DNA from: Nostoc sp. S4
GTDB taxonomy: Bacteria; Cyanobacteriota; Cyanobacteriia; Cyanobacteriales; Nostocaceae
DNA: 64,000 nucleotides
Direction of reading: 5' to 3'
NCBI GenBank assembly: GCA_029379225.1
Contig: JAQYWR010000003.1
Location: 124,001-188,000 of the forward strand
Made by a program: the position numbers and the translations under genes. The notes beneath the pieces are model-generated. The model ran no database searches, had not been told where the DNA came from, and worked only from the letters and a program-made list of their open reading frames with translations. Below, one piece after another: positions 19,728 through 28,726 of this stretch. Positions within the stretch are counted from its first letter, which is position 1. Each line of letters begins with the position of its first letter.

Positions 19728-20642
19728 ATGCCTTACATTAATGTTCGTGGGGTTGAGCATTACTACGAATGGGTAAAAAAACTATCTGGCTCTTCAGCAA
19801 AACCAGTGATGGTTTTCATCCACGGTTGGTCTGGTTCGGCTAGATATTGGCACAGTACGGCAGATGTTTTATCTGAGCAATTTGATTGTTTACTCTACGA
19901 TTTACGAGGATTTGGTCGTTCTCGTGGTAAGCCAACCATAGCTCAAGCAAGTGAATCTGTTGCCGAGTCACAGTCACTTCAAGAAGCATCAGAGGCAATC
20001 AGAGAGTTAACTTATGAATTAGAAGAATATGCTGATGACTTAGCAGCTTTGCTCGATGAGTTGCATATTCAGCATGTTTATATCCATGCTCATTCAATGG
20101 GCGCATCTGTAGCTACTTTATTTTTTAACCTCTACCCCCAACGAGTGGAACGAGGAATTTTAACTTGTAGCGGTGTTTTTGAGTACGACGAAAAAGCATT
20201 TACTGCTTTTCATAAATTCGGTGGTTATGTAGTTAAATTTCGTCCCAAATGGTTAGGTAAAATACCATTTGTTGACCGGATGTTTATGGCGAGATTTCTT
20301 TATAGTCCGATACCAAATTCCGAACGACAGGCTTTTTTAGAAGATTTTTTACAAGCAGATTATGATGCAGCATTAGGTACAATTTTTACTTCAGTTTCTA
20401 AGGCACAATCTGAATTGATGCCCCAAGAGTTTGCCAAGCTGACAGTGCCAACTCTGCTCGTGGCGGGGCAGTATGACAAGATTATTCCAGCCGAGATGGG
20501 GCGTCAAGCAGCAGCATTAAGTGACAAAGTTCAGTTTGTCCTGATTCCGAATACAGCCCATTTTCCGATGTTGGAAGATGCACCAACTTATTTACAGCAA
20601 GTAAAAAAGTTTTTACAAATTAAGACACCTGTTGACGGTTAA
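19728..20642 (+). CDS. Alpha/beta hydrolase
   Basis: A 304-aa alpha/beta-hydrolase-fold enzyme. The oxyanion motif is HGWSGSARYW, the nucleophile elbow AHSMGAS carries the catalytic Ser, and the terminal catalytic His is in NTAHFPMLE. A four-helix lid region with Glu-rich segments is about residues 75-110. The substrate is not predictable; esters or lactones are usual. The start is ATG 19728, preceded by a triple AGGACAA repeat. An in-frame TTG at 19698 would translate the repeat and is unlikely. It is convergent with the FAD monooxygenase. Confidence 0.85.
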   Translation: MPYINVRGVEHYYEWVKKLSGSSAKPVMVFIHGWSGSARYWHSTADVLSEQFDCLLYDLRGFGRSRGKPTIAQASESVAESQSLQEASEAIRELTYELEEYADDLAALLDELHIQHVYIHAHSMGASVATLFFNLYPQRVERGILTCSGVFEYDEKAFTAFHKFGGYVVKFRPKWLGKIPFVDRMFMARFLYSPIPNSERQAFLEDFLQADYDAALGTIFTSVSKAQSELMPQEFAKLTVPTLLVAGQYDKIIPAEMGRQAAALSDKVQFVLIPNTAHFPMLEDAPTYLQQVKKFLQIKTPVDG

Positions 20643-20684
20643 CAGTCATCAGTCAACAGTTAACGACCTTTTTATAAAAGTTTT

Positions 20685-21881
20685 TTAAACAGTTAAGTGT
20701 ACTTGTGTTATGCCTTCACGCATCTGATATTGTCGGTTTAACCAAGACTTTTGAATTATTTTACCGAGCAAGGGAGCAAGTTGAATCAACAGCGATCGCA
20801 GCAGTGGATTTTTTCGCAATAGTTCGCCTTGTGTAGCTTCTTTTAGCTGGAGTTGCTGGGCGCGAATAATTTCTGGCTGACGTTCTGCTTGAATCTGCGA
20901 TAATGCCATATCAATCTTTTGGTGTTGAGCTTCTGTGTGAAACAGCGGTACAAGATGATTGGCGGCGACAATGACATCACGCAATGCGAGATTAATCCCT
21001 TGGGCACGCACAGGAGACATTGGGTGTGCAGCATCGCCCAGAAGCAGTACACCTGGTGCGTCCCATTTTGTACAATAACCGACGACAACAGAAAGCCGAA
21101 TCGGGGATTCGATGGTATCTGCATGATTACGGAAATGCTCTGCTAGCCATGAGGGTGATAATGAGGCAAAAATCTCTGCCCAGTTGACCTGCTTGGAGTC
21201 AGTCTTTTCGTTAGCGGACATTACCCAACCTAGATGCAGTTTTCCTGATTCTGCTGCATGAAAAATACTAAATACGCGATCGCCATTTAAGATAGTACGA
21301 AACACATTATCCGTTGCAAACTTGGGACTGGCAGCAAGCTTAAACCAGAGAATGTCTACATTTTTGGGCTGGCGTACCAATTCCAATCCTATACGTTGTC
21401 GCACAAGAGAATTTCGACCATCTGCTCCAATCACTAAATCAGCAGTAAATTCTCTGCCATCGCTGAGTACTACACCTGCGACGCGTTGATTACTCCACCG
21501 TAAATCTTTGACAGGAACACCTTGGATAAATTGAAACCCATCATTGGTTTGAGCTTCTGCAATCAGTGTTTTGAGCAGTGGTGGTTGTGGAAGCAGGGTA
21601 CAAGGTCGGGACGCCCCCATTGGTTCATCAACTCGAAATAACAGCTTTTCCCCGAAAATAAATTCCCATGCGTCGAGTTGTCGATGGGGAATATCTGCCA
21701 ATAACCTCGATAAACCCATTTGTTCTAATGCATCTAAGCCACTAGGCATTAATGCTTCACCGCGAAATACACGATGAAAGTCTTTTGCTGCTTCAATTAA
21801 GGTTACAGCAATACCCCGTTTTGCAAGCAGCAGGGCAAGTGTTGCACCAGTAGGGCCTGCGCCCACGATCGCAATCTGCAT
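20685..21881 (-). CDS. FAD-dependent monooxygenase (UbiH/PHBH-like)
   Basis: A 398-aa flavoprotein of the aromatic-ring hydroxylase family. The dinucleotide motif is GAGPTGATLALLLAKRG at the N-terminus, the DG motif is VIGADGRNSLVR (about residue 155), and the second FAD motif is LLLGDAAHPMSPVRAQG (about 285), followed by NLALRD. It would use NAD(P)H and O2 to hydroxylate a small, probably aromatic or quinone-like substrate. ATG 21881 has AGGAGG nine bases upstream; an overlapping GTG lies at 21884. It is immediately downstream of a GntR regulator on the same strand (about 57 bp), which may control it. Confidence 0.88.
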   Translation of the reverse strand: MQIAIVGAGPTGATLALLLAKRGIAVTLIEAAKDFHRVFRGEALMPSGLDALEQMGLSRLLADIPHRQLDAWEFIFGEKLLFRVDEPMGASRPCTLLPQPPLLKTLIAEAQTNDGFQFIQGVPVKDLRWSNQRVAGVVLSDGREFTADLVIGADGRNSLVRQRIGLELVRQPKNVDILWFKLAASPKFATDNVFRTILNGDRVFSIFHAAESGKLHLGWVMSANEKTDSKQVNWAEIFASLSPSWLAEHFRNHADTIESPIRLSVVVGYCTKWDAPGVLLLGDAAHPMSPVRAQGINLALRDVIVAANHLVPLFHTEAQHQKIDMALSQIQAERQPEIIRAQQLQLKEATQGELLRKNPLLRSLLIQLAPLLGKIIQKSWLNRQYQMREGITQVHLTV

Positions 21882-21938
21882 CACCGCATTCCTCCTGTAT
21901 CAGTTGCTCTCAAAGATGTTGGCCCAACGATCTTGAGA

Positions 21939-22922
21939 TTAACTCAAACCCAGTTCTCGTTTGAGCAAGTTAATTGAATTAGCGCCGATATAATTCTCAA
22001 CTTTAATCAGCTTTGGGGGACGAATAATATCTTCATCAGCTGCTAGCACAGCCGCTTGCACGGCTGGAAAACTGGCTAAGTCACTGATAATTACCTCAGC
22101 TCGCTTGACGATTGCTTGAAGTTTATAAGCATCTTTTGGTTGGGAAGTCATCACCAGTAATTCATCTCCCCGCAAACCGTGGAGGATAACTTCTGCCGCA
22201 CGGGCAATTCCAGAACTGAGACTAACTATACCTACACAGTTTTCTTTGGGCAGAGTTTTCAAAAAGTTGAGTTCTTTGGTGTAGTCGTAGATATCCAGAG
22301 GAATCACCCGTACAGATTTGGGAGCGGCGATCGCTTCCACATCGTTGATAAAATACCGACTTGTGACTACTGTTGCAGAAGTAGTTTTATCTAGCACAGC
22401 TGTTAATTCTTCGATTGCTACCAACTGTACTGGTATTTTCAGCGATCGCTCTAATTCATATACCATCAACTCACCAGCACCCAGATCGTGAGATGGAACT
22501 GCAACCAATACCCGCGCACTACAACGCAAGCGCCAGTCTATTTCTGCTAAAAATGTCTCTCTAGCTTGACTAAGCGAACATCCTTGGGAGAGTAGTTCAT
22601 CTAGTGCTTGCTGGACAATTTTATATGCATTGGGATGTTGTTTGAGAGTTGGTGATTGTAGCCTGCTACCGCCCTCATGACCTTGGGCACGCACATAAAT
22701 TCCGGAACCAGCTAGACTTTCCACAAATCCGTCTTCTTCAAGTTGACGGTAAACTTTGCTAATGGTGTTACGATGTAACCCAGTTTGCATTGCCAGCGCC
22801 CGTGTACTTGGCAATTTGTAACCAGGTGGATATTGCCGGGAAGCGATCGCAAAGCGGATTTGATTAAACAGCTGGGTTGATGCGGGAATTTCGCTGTCTG
22901 GCTGAATACGGAATTGAATCAT
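21939..22922 (-). CDS. GntR-family transcriptional regulator
   Basis: A 327-aa DNA-binding regulator. The N-terminal winged helix about residues 10-75 has the GntR/YtrA pattern (SRQYPPGYKLPSTRALA, then HRNTISKVYRQLEEDGF). The rest is a long C-terminal region of mixed alpha/beta character that does not look like an aminotransferase domain, so it is not MocR type. ATG 22922 has AGGAGG upstream; GTG and TTG alternatives lie at 22925 and 22928. It is upstream of the FAD monooxygenase on the same strand and divergent from the dienelactone hydrolase. Either is a plausible target. Confidence 0.85.
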   Translation of the reverse strand: MIQFRIQPDSEIPASTQLFNQIRFAIASRQYPPGYKLPSTRALAMQTGLHRNTISKVYRQLEEDGFVESLAGSGIYVRAQGHEGGSRLQSPTLKQHPNAYKIVQQALDELLSQGCSLSQARETFLAEIDWRLRCSARVLVAVPSHDLGAGELMVYELERSLKIPVQLVAIEELTAVLDKTTSATVVTSRYFINDVEAIAAPKSVRVIPLDIYDYTKELNFLKTLPKENCVGIVSLSSGIARAAEVILHGLRGDELLVMTSQPKDAYKLQAIVKRAEVIISDLASFPAVQAAVLAADEDIIRPPKLIKVENYIGANSINLLKRELGLS

Positions 22923-23258
22923 CACCAAACCTCCTGAATACTAGTAGCAGCAAGTGTCTAAAAGAGGCAGGGGATGAGGGCAATGAGAGGGATTGGGGAG
23001 ATGAGGAGGAATAAAAGTAATTGACTCTTTCATCTCCTTCATCTTTTCCTGCTCCCTCATCTCGTGTCCTTTGCTCTTAATCGAACGGCTGCATTTGTTA
23101 CATATTAAATATTTGATTTTTACATGAAATTTTCTGTTACAAACTTTGAATGTGCTGATTATGGTAATTGATAATTTTATTGAAAATAACCTGGACATAC
23201 TGGCATAGTTATATCAAAGAAATATACCGTTAATCACATAACACTGGTAAAAATTATT
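22923..23258. promoter_or_regulatory. Divergent promoter region, GntR / dienelactone hydrolase
   Basis: About 335 bp without a gene. It contains a purine-rich block (GGGGAGATGAGGAGG near 23000) facing a pyrimidine block (CATCTCCTTCATCTTTTCC near 23030), which could fold into a long imperfect hairpin. The half of the region near 23200 is AT-rich and should carry the plus-strand promoter. Confidence 0.35.
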
Positions 23259-24002
23259 ATGACAGAGCAAGCAATAATTACCACAACGGTTAAACTTTTG
23301 CAAGATAATATTCAAGTGTCTGCTTATCTAGCACAACCAAAAGAATTTGCAGCTTATCCAGGAATCGTAGTGTTGCAGGAGATTTTCGGTGTCAACGTTC
23401 ATATTCGGGAAGTTACAGAGCGGATTGCAAAACTAGGGTATGTAGCGATCGCACCTGCACTTTTTGAACGTATTGCCCCTGGCTTTGAAACTGGTTATAC
23501 CCCAGAAGATATTCAAATTGGTAGAAAATACGCTTGGGAACAGACTAAAGCATCAGAGTTATTGAGCGATATTCAACTAGCAATTAACTACCTCAAAAGC
23601 CTCCCCAAGGTCAAAAAAGATGCCTTTGGCTGTATTGGTTTCTGCTTCGGGGGTCATGTTGCCTATCTTGCAGCCACCTTACCAGATATTAAAGCTACGG
23701 CTTGCTTATACGGTGCTGGAATCACCTCCCGCACACCAGGAGGTGGCAATGTTACACTCACCCGCACCAGAGAAATTACAGGTACTCTGTATGGTTTCTT
23801 TGGTAAAGAAGATGCTAGCATTTCAGCCGAACAAGTAGATGAGATTGAAACAGAGTTAGAAAAATATAAAATTCCTCATCGTCTGTTTCGTTACGATGGA
23901 GCTGACCACGGATTTTTCTGTGACCAGCGTGGCAGTTATAATCCTAAAGCTGCTGCGGATGCTTGGGAGCAGGTGCAACAACTCTTTAGTCAACTCAACT
24001 GA
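23259..24002 (+). CDS. Dienelactone hydrolase family protein
   Basis: A 247-aa alpha/beta hydrolase with a cysteine nucleophile in GFCFGGHVAYLAA (about residue 127) and the catalytic His in DGADHGFFCD (about 216). The N-terminal LQEIFGVNVHIREVTERIA is the family's most conserved block and contains the active-site Glu. Classical members open dienelactones from aromatic degradation; cyanobacterial homologues have unassigned substrates. Divergent from the GntR gene. Confidence 0.9.
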   Translation: MTEQAIITTTVKLLQDNIQVSAYLAQPKEFAAYPGIVVLQEIFGVNVHIREVTERIAKLGYVAIAPALFERIAPGFETGYTPEDIQIGRKYAWEQTKASELLSDIQLAINYLKSLPKVKKDAFGCIGFCFGGHVAYLAATLPDIKATACLYGAGITSRTPGGGNVTLTRTREITGTLYGFFGKEDASISAEQVDEIETELEKYKIPHRLFRYDGADHGFFCDQRGSYNPKAAADAWEQVQQLFSQLN

Positions 24003-24020
24003 AGCCCATACAGCCAAGTT

Positions 24021-24200
24021 TGTCATTGGTCATTGGTCATTAGTCAAAAATAAAGGACAACTGACACAAAAGACACAGGACAACTGACAAAGCGCAAAGT
24101 CAAGCCACTGTTACCTCAGCGCTCTGCGCCGGAAAGCAAGTGGCGTTAAGCCAAGGCTTCCTTGGATGCCTGCGGCAACGCCAAGGGTGAACGGAACTTT
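24021..24200. repeat. Heptamer repeat plus dispersed palindromic unit
   Basis: TCATTGG heptamers at 24022-24045, GGACAAC/TGACAAA heptamers up to about 24100, then a GC-rich palindromic block (CAAGGCTTCCTTGG at about 24151). This is typical Nostocales intergenic repeat structure, 70 bp upstream of the S1-domain gene. Confidence 0.55.
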
Positions 24201-24271
24201 GTAACAGAGGATAAATCACAATTTAAACTCCAGTGGCATCAACTCAAATTAATAATTAATCTTCAAAAGTC

Positions 24272-25174
24272 ATGAATTCCGAATCGAAACTTTCTCAAAC
24301 AGCCAATTCGTCGTTTACAATGGACGATTTTGCCAAAGCGCTAGAAAAACACGACTACCAATTTCAAAAGGGACAGGTTGTACATGGTAAAGTATTCCAA
24401 CTTGACCATGATGGAGCGTATGTTGATATTGGCGGCAAATCGTCAGCTTTTCTGCCGCGCGATGAGGCTTCTTTGAGAGCAGTGACAGATTTATCGGAGG
24501 TGCTGCCATTGCAAGAGGAACTGGAGTTTTTGATTATTCGAGATCAAGATGCAGAAGGTCAAGTCACCCTTTCCCGAAAGCAGTTGGAAATTCAGCACAT
24601 CTGGGAACGATTAGCCCAAATGCAGGAAAATGCCCAGACTGTGCAAGTAAAAGTTATTGGTGTGAATAAAGGTGGTGTCACGGCCGAGGTTCTATCTTTG
24701 CGGGGATTTATTCCGCGATCGCATTTGGCTGAGCGCGATAATTTAGAAGCACTCAAAGGTCAAACTCTAACTGTGGGCTTTTTAGAAATTAATAAAAGCA
24801 ACAATAAACTTATTCTTTCTCAACGCTTGGCAACACGTTCTAGCAATTTCAGTTTGTTAGAACTCGGTCAATTGGTGGACGGTAAAGTTACTGGTATCAA
24901 ACCTTTTGGTGTGTTTGTCGATTTAAATGGAATGAGCGCTTTACTTCATATCAAGCAGGTAAGCCAAAAATTTATTGAGTCTTTAGAAAAAGTATTTCAA
25001 ATTGGTCAACCAATTAAAGCTGTAATTATCGATTTGGATGAAGGTAAAGGGCGAGTTGCTCTTTCTACCAGAGTTTTGGAAAACTTCGCTGGGGAAGTGC
25101 TAGAAAACTTTGATGAGGTGATGGCTTCGGCTGAAGCCCGTGCTAATAGAGCCAGCAACAAAGTAGCTGAATAG
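24272..25174 (+). CDS. S1-domain RNA-binding protein (ribosomal protein S1-like)
   Basis: A 300-aa protein with three S1 OB-fold domains, about residues 32-102, 118-184 and 197-268. Characteristic strands are GAYVDIGGKSSAFLPRDEA, KGGVTAEVLSLRGFIPRSH and FGVFVDLNGMSALLHIKQV. Cyanobacteria carry two S1-like proteins of this size; this could be the second (Rps1b-like) one or a stand-alone RNA-binding factor. It would bind single-stranded mRNA at the 30S subunit. A G/C hairpin follows. Confidence 0.88.
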   Translation: MNSESKLSQTANSSFTMDDFAKALEKHDYQFQKGQVVHGKVFQLDHDGAYVDIGGKSSAFLPRDEASLRAVTDLSEVLPLQEELEFLIIRDQDAEGQVTLSRKQLEIQHIWERLAQMQENAQTVQVKVIGVNKGGVTAEVLSLRGFIPRSHLAERDNLEALKGQTLTVGFLEINKSNNKLILSQRLATRSSNFSLLELGQLVDGKVTGIKPFGVFVDLNGMSALLHIKQVSQKFIESLEKVFQIGQPIKAVIIDLDEGKGRVALSTRVLENFAGEVLENFDEVMASAEARANRASNKVAE

Positions 25175-25252
25175 TTATTGAAGTGGGCTATTTACACAAA
25201 GCATTTAAATTCCCATCTGAAACAATTTTAAATTTTGAATTTTGAATTGTTA

Positions 25253-25292
25253 ATACTCCCCCTGCATCTACAAAAGATATGGGGGGATTTTA
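25253..25292 (+). terminator. Hairpin with T-run after S1-domain gene
   Basis: CTCCCCC (25256) and GGGGGGA (25281) pair as a 5-6 bp GC stem followed by TTTTAAA. Suitable position, about 80 bp past the stop of the S1-domain gene. Confidence 0.45.
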
Positions 25293-25575
25293 AATTAGGA
25301 AAACTTTTAATTAGAAATTATTTATGACTAAATATGGTTCAGAGATGCGATAAATCGCCGTCTCTACAACTGGAGTTTAAACTAAAGCAAACGAAAATAG
25401 CTCGACAGAGGATTTCATGAATTCGATGTCGAACAGCCATAGTATGAATTAACAACAGAAGTATTAACCAGTATTTTTGGATACTTTCTTGGGCTTAGTA
25501 AAGCCTTTTTAACAATAGGATAACGAGTTGGTTGCTGTCGGGGTCTGCCTGGAGTCCAACCAAGAGACTTTCCGG

Positions 25576-26597
25576 ATGCATTCGCTAGAAGAGTTTATCG
25601 AAAATAGCCAATCCGGAGCGTGAAGTTCAACGAGCGATAGGAGTCAAGATGTTGCTGTGTGGATATAAGCATGAAGAGATAATGCCAATACTGGGGGTAT
25701 CGAGTGGTTTGATCGGTAAGTGGAAAAAAGCATTTTTTCAAAGAAAAGTGGAAGGTTTAAAGCTAGCTGATAAAGGAAGTTGTGGGCTATTAAGCCAAGA
25801 ACAGCGTTCGTCGCTCATAGAGTGGCTGTTAACACTCATATAGATGGACTTTGAACGAGCTAGAGTATGAGAACAGCCGCAAATACGGCGTTACTTTCTC
25901 CTCAAAGCAAAGCTAGTATGATTGTATTTAATGAAGCACGTATCAGTTGTCAGAAAACTCAAGCACACAACCCAAAATATGATAAAGAATTAGTCGGGTC
26001 AAAAAAAAGAGATTTATACACTGCTGGCAGGGCGACGTAAGGAAATAGAATCTGGAGAATTAGTCGTATTTATGGTCGATGAATGTCATTTATTATGGAA
26101 AGACGTAAACGGCTATGTTTGGGGCAAAACGAGCGAACGAGTATCAGTGCCTGTGGGGAATGTCCGTTGTAAACAAACATATTTCGGTGCATTCGACTAT
26201 AAAACAAAGGAATTTTTCATTTCCAAGCCAAAAAAAGCTAATTGTGAGACTACAACTGGATTGTTAAAATATCTTCAATTCATAAGCCCTCAAGCCAAAA
26301 TTTTAATTATTTGGGACGGTGCTAGTTACCACCGTTCAGGGCAAATTAAAGAGTATTTAGACTCGCTCAACGCAGAACTAGAAAAAGAACAATGGTTATA
26401 TAACTTGTGAACGCTTTGCCCCAAATGCTCCACAACAAAACCCTGTAGAAGACATCTGGTTACAAGGAAAAAGATTGATTCGAGAATTTTACTTTTTTTG
26501 TCATTCTTTCTCTGTGGTTAAAGGGTTATTTGAATTAGGAATTGATTGTCAAATTTTTGACTTTCCTAAGTTGCATGAATCTGGTGTTTTCTCATGA
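25576..26597 (+). pseudogene. Broken IS630-family transposase
   Basis: A decayed DDE transposase in several frames. The N-terminal MHSLEEFIENS starts at 25576 and ends at a TGA near 25621. The reading continues in another frame as REVQRAIGVKMLLCGYKHEE and LGVSSGLIGKWKKAF, which is the IS630 helix-turn-helix, ending with TAG at 25841. The catalytic core resumes about 26070 with MVDECHLLWKD (first Asp) and IIWDGASYHRSGQ (second Asp), ends at 26410, and finishes in a third frame with NPVEDIWLQGK (Glu). At least three frameshifts or stops make it inactive. No terminal inverted repeats were resolved by eye. Confidence 0.8.
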
Positions 26598-26727
26598 ATC
26601 ATTTAGGATTGCTATAGTAGATTGCCTGAATAGCGATTGTTATATCAGCCGGGAAGTGCGACAGCAAATAGAAGAGACATTGCTATTACCAATCGCAGAG
26701 ATTAAACAGCGCCAGCAGCAATCTTGA
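26598..26727 (+). pseudogene. Orphan C-terminal gene fragment next to IS630 remnant
   Basis: An open stretch with protein-like composition, ending REVRQQIEETLLLPIAEIKQ plus a Gln/Ser tail at 26727. It has no credible start of its own; the only in-frame ATG (26542) lies inside the transposase coding region in a different frame. It is probably the 3' end of a gene cut by the insertion. The family is not recognised. Confidence 0.4.
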
Positions 26728-26827
26728 ATACCCATTTAAGAAATAGTTTATCTTTGAGTCGTACAGCTAATTATTCGTTATGTGGGTTACCTATCTGTTG
26801 TTATTTGACTTGCTTTTTATCTAATAG

Positions 26828-27079
26828 TTAATTCTTAGGTAACTGCCAAGAACGCCCTTGACAATAAACATAACCATTGGCAATTGAGATACCAAACATT
26901 TGTCGCATGATTCTGGTTGCTTCTTTCCTCTCTTCATCTGTCAAGCAATCCTGACCTTTGAAACCTGCTCGATAATGTCTAGGATTACCACCAGCTTCTA
27001 CATAACGTTGCTTACCCATTTCTAAAATTTCTTGGAACCTTGCATACTTTTGCTTTTGTTCTTCAGTCCAATTTGCCAT
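26828..27079 (-). CDS. Small hypothetical protein (83 aa)
   Basis: An 83-aa soluble protein starting MANWTEEQKQKYARFQEIL, rich in Lys, Glu and Arg. A helical first half leads into RHYRAGFKGQDCLTDEERKE and a C-terminal YVYCQGRSWQLPKN. I do not recognise a domain. The start is ATG 27079, two bases past the stop of an upstream 59-aa frame, so the two are translationally linked. It sits in the rearranged zone between an IS630 remnant and the surface-protein cluster. A toxin-antitoxin-like or phage-derived pair is possible but unsupported. Confidence 0.6.
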   Translation of the reverse strand: MANWTEEQKQKYARFQEILEMGKQRYVEAGGNPRHYRAGFKGQDCLTDEERKEATRIMRQMFGISIANGYVYCQGRSWQLPKN

Positions 27080-27081
27080 AA

Positions 27082-27261
27082 TTACAAGTCCCAAGTAGTC
27101 GGAACAATATCACCATTTTGTAAAATCATAGCAATTGGTAAGACAGGGCTGGGCGTATTTATATACCAATTGCCACTATCCTCATCATAGAACGTATTAC
27201 CGAGTAAATCTATAGTAGTCAGTGCGTTCATAATTAAGTATTGGGCTTCACTCGGTTCCAT
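27082..27261 (-). CDS. Small hypothetical protein (59 aa) paired with 83-aa gene
   Basis: A 59-aa frame starting MEPSEAQYLIMNALTTIDLL and ending ILQNGDIVPTTWDL, acidic. It ends two bases before the ATG of the 83-aa gene, giving a tight two-gene unit on the minus strand. The tight spacing and regular codon use argue it is real. Family and function are unknown. Confidence 0.5.
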   Translation of the reverse strand: MEPSEAQYLIMNALTTIDLLGNTFYDEDSGNWYINTPSPVLPIAMILQNGDIVPTTWDL

Positions 27262-27754
27262 CAGAAATTACTCTACAAATTGACTTTAGCAATTCTAAAG
27301 GAAAGAGAAAGTATTTCCCAAGTCTTAGGCAATAAATCTATAGTAATTCACTTTGATTTTGAACTTACTTACCTTACCAGGGGTAGGGAATAGGGAAGAA
27401 GCTTTTCCAGTTGTATCTAACGGTAGAAAAAATCAAATAGGACTTCTATAGAATGGAAGTAATAGTTGACAATGGCGTAAGTATGTGAACGTAAACAATT
27501 AAACAAAGTTAGGAAACAACTAAATTAATTTGGTGTCATTAAGAGTATCTCGTCTTTTATTTATTAAGGCAGATTAATAGAATAAAAGCTTTGACCAGCG
27601 ATATCTCCAATGGCTACGCCAGCACATATACTCCACATCAAATAAATACTTTTGGGTTTGTAATATGCCAAAAGTCATGTTCAACAATAGTCAGAAACAA
27701 ACTCAGTGAGCCGGCGTCATTACACATATCACATAGATTAAGGTCAACTCACCT
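27262..27754. other. Intergenic region upstream of exported protein
   Basis: About 490 bp with no supported gene. It holds the promoters of the minus-strand small-gene pair and of the plus-strand exported protein at 27755. No strong repeat or hairpin was recognised. Confidence 0.4.
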
Positions 27755-28435
27755 ATGACTCGCATACATCGATGGAAATCTGGAACTGCTGCACTCATGG
27801 CAATGGCTATTACTACCAGCGTCATTACCCCCATGATTACCTTTGCTCCTGCTAATGCACAATATACCGGGCAATATGGAAATGTTACCATTCCTTCTGG
27901 AGTGAATTTGCCTGTTACCTACGAAAAAGAAACAATCGCTATCGTTCCTGGGGAAAGCAAATCTATAACCTTGAGAATAGCAAATGACATTATCGACAGA
28001 AATAGAAATGTCTTAATTCCTGTTGGTACTAAAGTAATTGGACGCTTAGAACCTGTTGACCTAGACGGTTATTCCAGAAATGATGATAACAAAGGAAAAG
28101 GCGTGCGGTTTGTAGCTCAAGAATTAGAATTTTCTAATGGTCGCCGTCAGTCGATTAATGCAACTTCTCGCACATACACCACAACTCAAAGGGTTTCACA
28201 AGGCCCTAGCACTGGTCAAGTGTTAACTGATGCAGGTATTGGTGCAGGTGCTGGTCTTTTGGGTTCGCTAGTTACTGGTAATAGCAAAATTGATGATTTA
28301 AAACCTGTAATTGGTGCAGCTGCGGGTGCAGGAGCAAGTGTACTGTTGCGGAAAAAACAAGTGAATGCTTTCGTTATCAGACCCGCAGAAGATTTGAGGC
28401 TGACACTCAATTCCAACTTGATCCTATACCGTTAA
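27755..28435 (+). CDS. Exported protein with glycine-rich C-terminal domain
   Basis: A 226-aa secreted protein. The signal peptide covers about residues 1-36 (HRWKSGTAALMAMAIT, cleavage after APANAQ). The mature part has beta-rich strands (VTIPSGVNLPVTYEKET, RNVLIPVGTKVIGRLEPV), then a Gly/Ala-rich hinge (GAGAGLLGSL, GAAAGAGAS) and a closing strand RLTLNSNLILYR. The same layout forms the C-terminal half of the SLH protein at 31591 (VTIPQGTAIPVKYDKAE, GALVGLFFGKKSVDL, LQMTINQNLLVSFR), so the two share a domain and similar signal peptides. The function is unknown; cell-envelope localisation is inferred from the SLH partner. Confidence 0.75.
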   Translation: MTRIHRWKSGTAALMAMAITTSVITPMITFAPANAQYTGQYGNVTIPSGVNLPVTYEKETIAIVPGESKSITLRIANDIIDRNRNVLIPVGTKVIGRLEPVDLDGYSRNDDNKGKGVRFVAQELEFSNGRRQSINATSRTYTTTQRVSQGPSTGQVLTDAGIGAGAGLLGSLVTGNSKIDDLKPVIGAAAGAGASVLLRKKQVNAFVIRPAEDLRLTLNSNLILYR

Positions 28436-28478
28436 TAGGTTTAACTTTATTCAAGTGGTGAATTTAATCATCCCCATA

Positions 28479-28522
28479 GGCGATCGCCACATTAACTATA
28501 GTAGGCGATCGCCTTCATTTTT
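28479..28522 (+). terminator. HIP1-containing hairpin after exported protein gene
   Basis: GGCGATCGCC occurs at 28479 and again at 28504, followed by TTCATTTTTAA. The copies can pair as a 10-bp stem. The unit GGCGATCGCCTTCATTTTTAA is repeated at 31194 ahead of the next surface-protein gene. Confidence 0.5.
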
Positions 28523-28726
28523 AACCACAAACTATTCTATTTAACAGCAACTATTCAACCTCTGTATCGTCTTAATCAGTATCGATATTTATTAAAAATT
28601 TAATTGCGCTATTGAAGGAGCTAAGAAAGTCCGTTTTATTGTATTCTTTATTCAAAAGAGTATTCACTATTAGAGAATATCTTCATCTTTATTGTTAATT
28701 ACTGGCGTTCGAAGGAGGCTTTTGTT

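Noticed and set aside
22941-23198. 85-codon minus-strand frame upstream of the GntR gene
   Set aside because: It is composed of the purine/pyrimidine-rich intergenic repeat (His/Pro/Ser-rich translation) and occupies the divergent promoter region.
26072-26410. Treating the 112-codon frame as an intact gene
   Set aside because: It is the middle piece of the IS630 transposase; the ends lie in other frames, so it is part of a pseudogene.
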